This document shows positions 62,644 to 64,000 of a stretch of DNA of 64,000 nucleotides, piece by piece (the first letter of the stretch is position 1; the number at the start of each line of letters is the position of its first letter). The position numbers and the translations under genes are program-made. The notes under the pieces are model-generated. The model had not been told where the DNA came from. It searched no databases and saw only the letters and a program-made list of their open reading frames with translations. This DNA is from Lachnoclostridium phytofermentans ISDg (GTDB lineage Bacteria; Bacillota; Clostridia; Lachnospirales; Lachnospiraceae). The DNA lies in contig NC_010001.1 in the NCBI RefSeq assembly GCF_000018685.1, positions 2,868,001 to 2,932,000 of the forward strand, given 5' to 3'.

Positions 62644-63585
62644 CTACTTTATGATTTCTTTTTCTGTTAATATCTTTACCATCTCGGTAAGGATGCTGGC
62701 ATCACTGTTATAATCTTTTTTCGATAACCAGATTACATCCTGCTCTCGTTTAAACCAAGTAAGCTGTCTCTTAGCAAAATGTCTGGTGTCTCTTTTTAAT
62801 AAATAAACTGTCTCCTCAAGAGAACATTCCCCCTCCAGATAGGCATAGATTTCCTTATAACCTAATCCTTGCATACTAACAAGAGAGCGATCATATCCCT
62901 GTTCTTTTAACCAAAGGACTTCCTTTACCAAACCTGCATCAAGCATCTTATCCACTCGAAGATCGATGTTTTCATACAGAATTTCACGGTCATTATTTAA
63001 AACAAAATAGGCATATTGGTAAGGTGATTCATTCCCTCTTTGCTCCTCATTATGTTTTGATATTGGTTCCCCTGTTAATTTAAAATACTCTATTGCCCTT
63101 ATCGTACGTTTTATATTATTAGGATGAATAGCTTCGGCTGCTACTGGATCACATTGCTTTAATATATCGTGTAATTTTATCGCACCCTCTGTTTGAGCAA
63201 GCTCCTCAAGTTCTTTCCGATACGGTGTATCCGAATCATTTTCTGTAAAATCTATGTCCTTTAGGACTGCTTGTATATAAAAACCAGTTCCCCCTACGAT
63301 AATCGGGACCTTTCCTTTTGAATAGATCTCTCTAATTGCTTCCTTTGCACAGTCCTTAAACTTAACCACGTTAAATTCTTCGTCTGGCTCAAATTCATCC
63401 ACAAGATAATGTGTCACACCTTCCATCTCTTCTGGTGTGATTTTTGCTGTTCCGATGTCCATATGGCGATACACCTGCATGGAATCAGCAGATATGATTT
63501 CTCCATTGATACTTTTTGCTAAATCAATCGATAATTTTGTTTTTCCAACTGCCGTCGGTCCTGTTAGAATGACCAATGGTTGCAA
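62644..63585 (-). CDS. miaA: tRNA dimethylallyltransferase
   Basis: A 313-residue enzyme that adds an isopentenyl group to A37 of tRNAs reading UNN codons. The P-loop ILTGPTAVGKTKL is at residues 6-18, followed by DSMQVYRHMDIGTAK and GGTGFYIQAVL. The length is typical. The start is TTG behind GAGGTG. It follows mutL, from which it is separated by a 17-bp-stem hairpin. Confidence 0.95.
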   Translation of the reverse strand: MQPLVILTGPTAVGKTKLSIDLAKSINGEIISADSMQVYRHMDIGTAKITPEEMEGVTHYLVDEFEPDEEFNVVKFKDCAKEAIREIYSKGKVPIIVGGTGFYIQAVLKDIDFTENDSDTPYRKELEELAQTEGAIKLHDILKQCDPVAAEAIHPNNIKRTIRAIEYFKLTGEPISKHNEEQRGNESPYQYAYFVLNNDREILYENIDLRVDKMLDAGLVKEVLWLKEQGYDRSLVSMQGLGYKEIYAYLEGECSLEETVYLLKRDTRHFAKRQLTWFKREQDVIWLSKKDYNSDASILTEMVKILTEKEIIK

Positions 63586-63605
63586 CTAATTCACCTCAAT
63601 TTCTT

Positions 63606-63651
63606 ATAGCAATACTATAGCACTCGCTTTTTATTGCTATAGTATTGCTAT
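63606..63651. other. 17-bp perfect hairpin at the mutL-miaA junction
   Basis: ATAGCAATACTATAGCA (63606-63622) is perfectly complementary to 63635-63651, with a 12-nt loop. The right arm overlaps the mutL stop codon. There is no T-tract, so it may be a processing or attenuation structure rather than a terminator. Confidence 0.65.
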
Positions 63652-64000
63652 AGCACTCTCTTAAATTTTTTCTCCAATTCATACTTCGTCATCGAAATGA
63701 TAATTGGTCGTCCATGTGGACAATGAAAAGGATTTTCTAAGGTTAATAATTGTTTCAATAACTCGTTTGCTTCTTCCACGCTTAAATTATAATTTCCTTT
63801 TACTGCTGCTTTACAGGATAACGATGCAATCTTTTCTAAAATCACATCAGGAGTACCTCTTGAAATCTCTTCTACTAAATCATCAATGAACTCGATTAAT
63901 AAACGCTCCCCAGCAAGTCCAAACATATCGGCTGGAACAGCACTGACTGCATACTCTTTCCCACCAAATGGTTCAATTTCAAAACCAAGCATGCTTAAAA
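63648..64000 (-). CDS. mutL: DNA mismatch repair protein MutL (partial, C-terminal part)
   Basis: The last ~116 codons of mutL; the rest lies beyond the right edge. CPHGRPIIISMTKYELEKKF at the end is the conserved C-terminal motif of the endonuclease-type MutL found outside E. coli. VSAVPADMFG belongs to the dimerisation domain. It is followed by miaA. Confidence 0.88.
   Translation of the reverse strand, partial: LSMLGFEIEPFGGKEYAVSAVPADMFGLAGERLLIEFIDDLVEEISRGTPDVILEKIASLSCKAAVKGNYNLSVEEANELLKQLLTLENPFHCPHGRPIIISMTKYELEKKFKRVL

Overview
The window is AT-rich, with short intergenic gaps, strong AGGAGG-type ribosome binding sites and Firmicutes gene content (divIVA, sepF, ylmH, minCDE, an mreBCD set without outer-membrane functions, several lipoproteins with lipoboxes). 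A large alpha-glucan locus beside a Lachnospiraceae-style cell-shape cluster suggests an anaerobic, polysaccharide-fermenting clostridium of the Lachnospiraceae, for example Lachnoclostridium (Clostridium) phytofermentans or a close relative. That name is inference from gene content; no search was run. Nearly all genes are on the minus strand; only folE, a nucleotidyltransferase gene, an AraC regulator, one LacI regulator and a DUF378 gene are on the plus strand.

Left part (1-17 kb): the end of an ISL3-family insertion sequence with an open transposase gene, a deoxynucleoside kinase, a GH26-like glycosidase, an intracellular type I pullulanase with LacI-type operators, a GH3 NagZ-like lipoprotein, yqeY, a plus-strand folE plus nucleotidyltransferase pair, a TagF-like/GT4 fusion glycosyltransferase, a dapF homologue with both catalytic cysteines replaced by serine, an AraC regulator, and a decayed FtsX-like ABC permease. 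The gaps hold several unrelated minisatellites (19, 25, about 32 and 38 bp units).

Middle (17.5-36.2 kb): a complete alpha-glucan utilisation locus, all on the minus strand. In transcription order it has a LacI regulator, a CBM34/GH13 neopullulanase, 4-alpha-glucanotransferase (MalQ), maltodextrin phosphorylase (MalP), MalE-MalF-MalG importer components without an ATPase, a lipoprotein alpha-amylase, a glycogen-debranching-type enzyme, and two GH13 oligo-1,6-glucosidases. The surface amylase would cut starch, MalEFG would import maltodextrins with an ATPase encoded elsewhere, and MalQ, MalP, debranching enzyme and glucosidases would yield glucose-1-phosphate and glucose. A GGAAAACGGTTTCC operator precedes both the lacI gene and the neopullulanase gene.

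Right part: aspartokinase, a second LacI regulator behind an orphan ISL3-type end, an orphan BlaI repressor and a DUF4143 ATPase. Two housekeeping clusters follow: the ylm/division cluster (adaptor-like protein, yggS, sepF, yggT, ylmH, divIVA, aroB, lspA, rluD) and the shape/division cluster (radC, mreB, mreC, mreD, PBP2, minC, minD, minE, rodA, mgsA, a D,D-carboxypeptidase). The window ends with an aluminium-resistance-type PLP enzyme, miaA and the 3' end of mutL.

The most unusual signal is a dispersed family of palindromic elements: one or two hairpins, with a conserved loop around GAGGACGACGCA in the first. Copies lie between the amylolytic genes and between mreB and mreC, and one lies inside yggS, where it adds about 24 codons in frame. 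Paired bases differ between copies in a compensating way, which supports selection or duplication of the folded structure.
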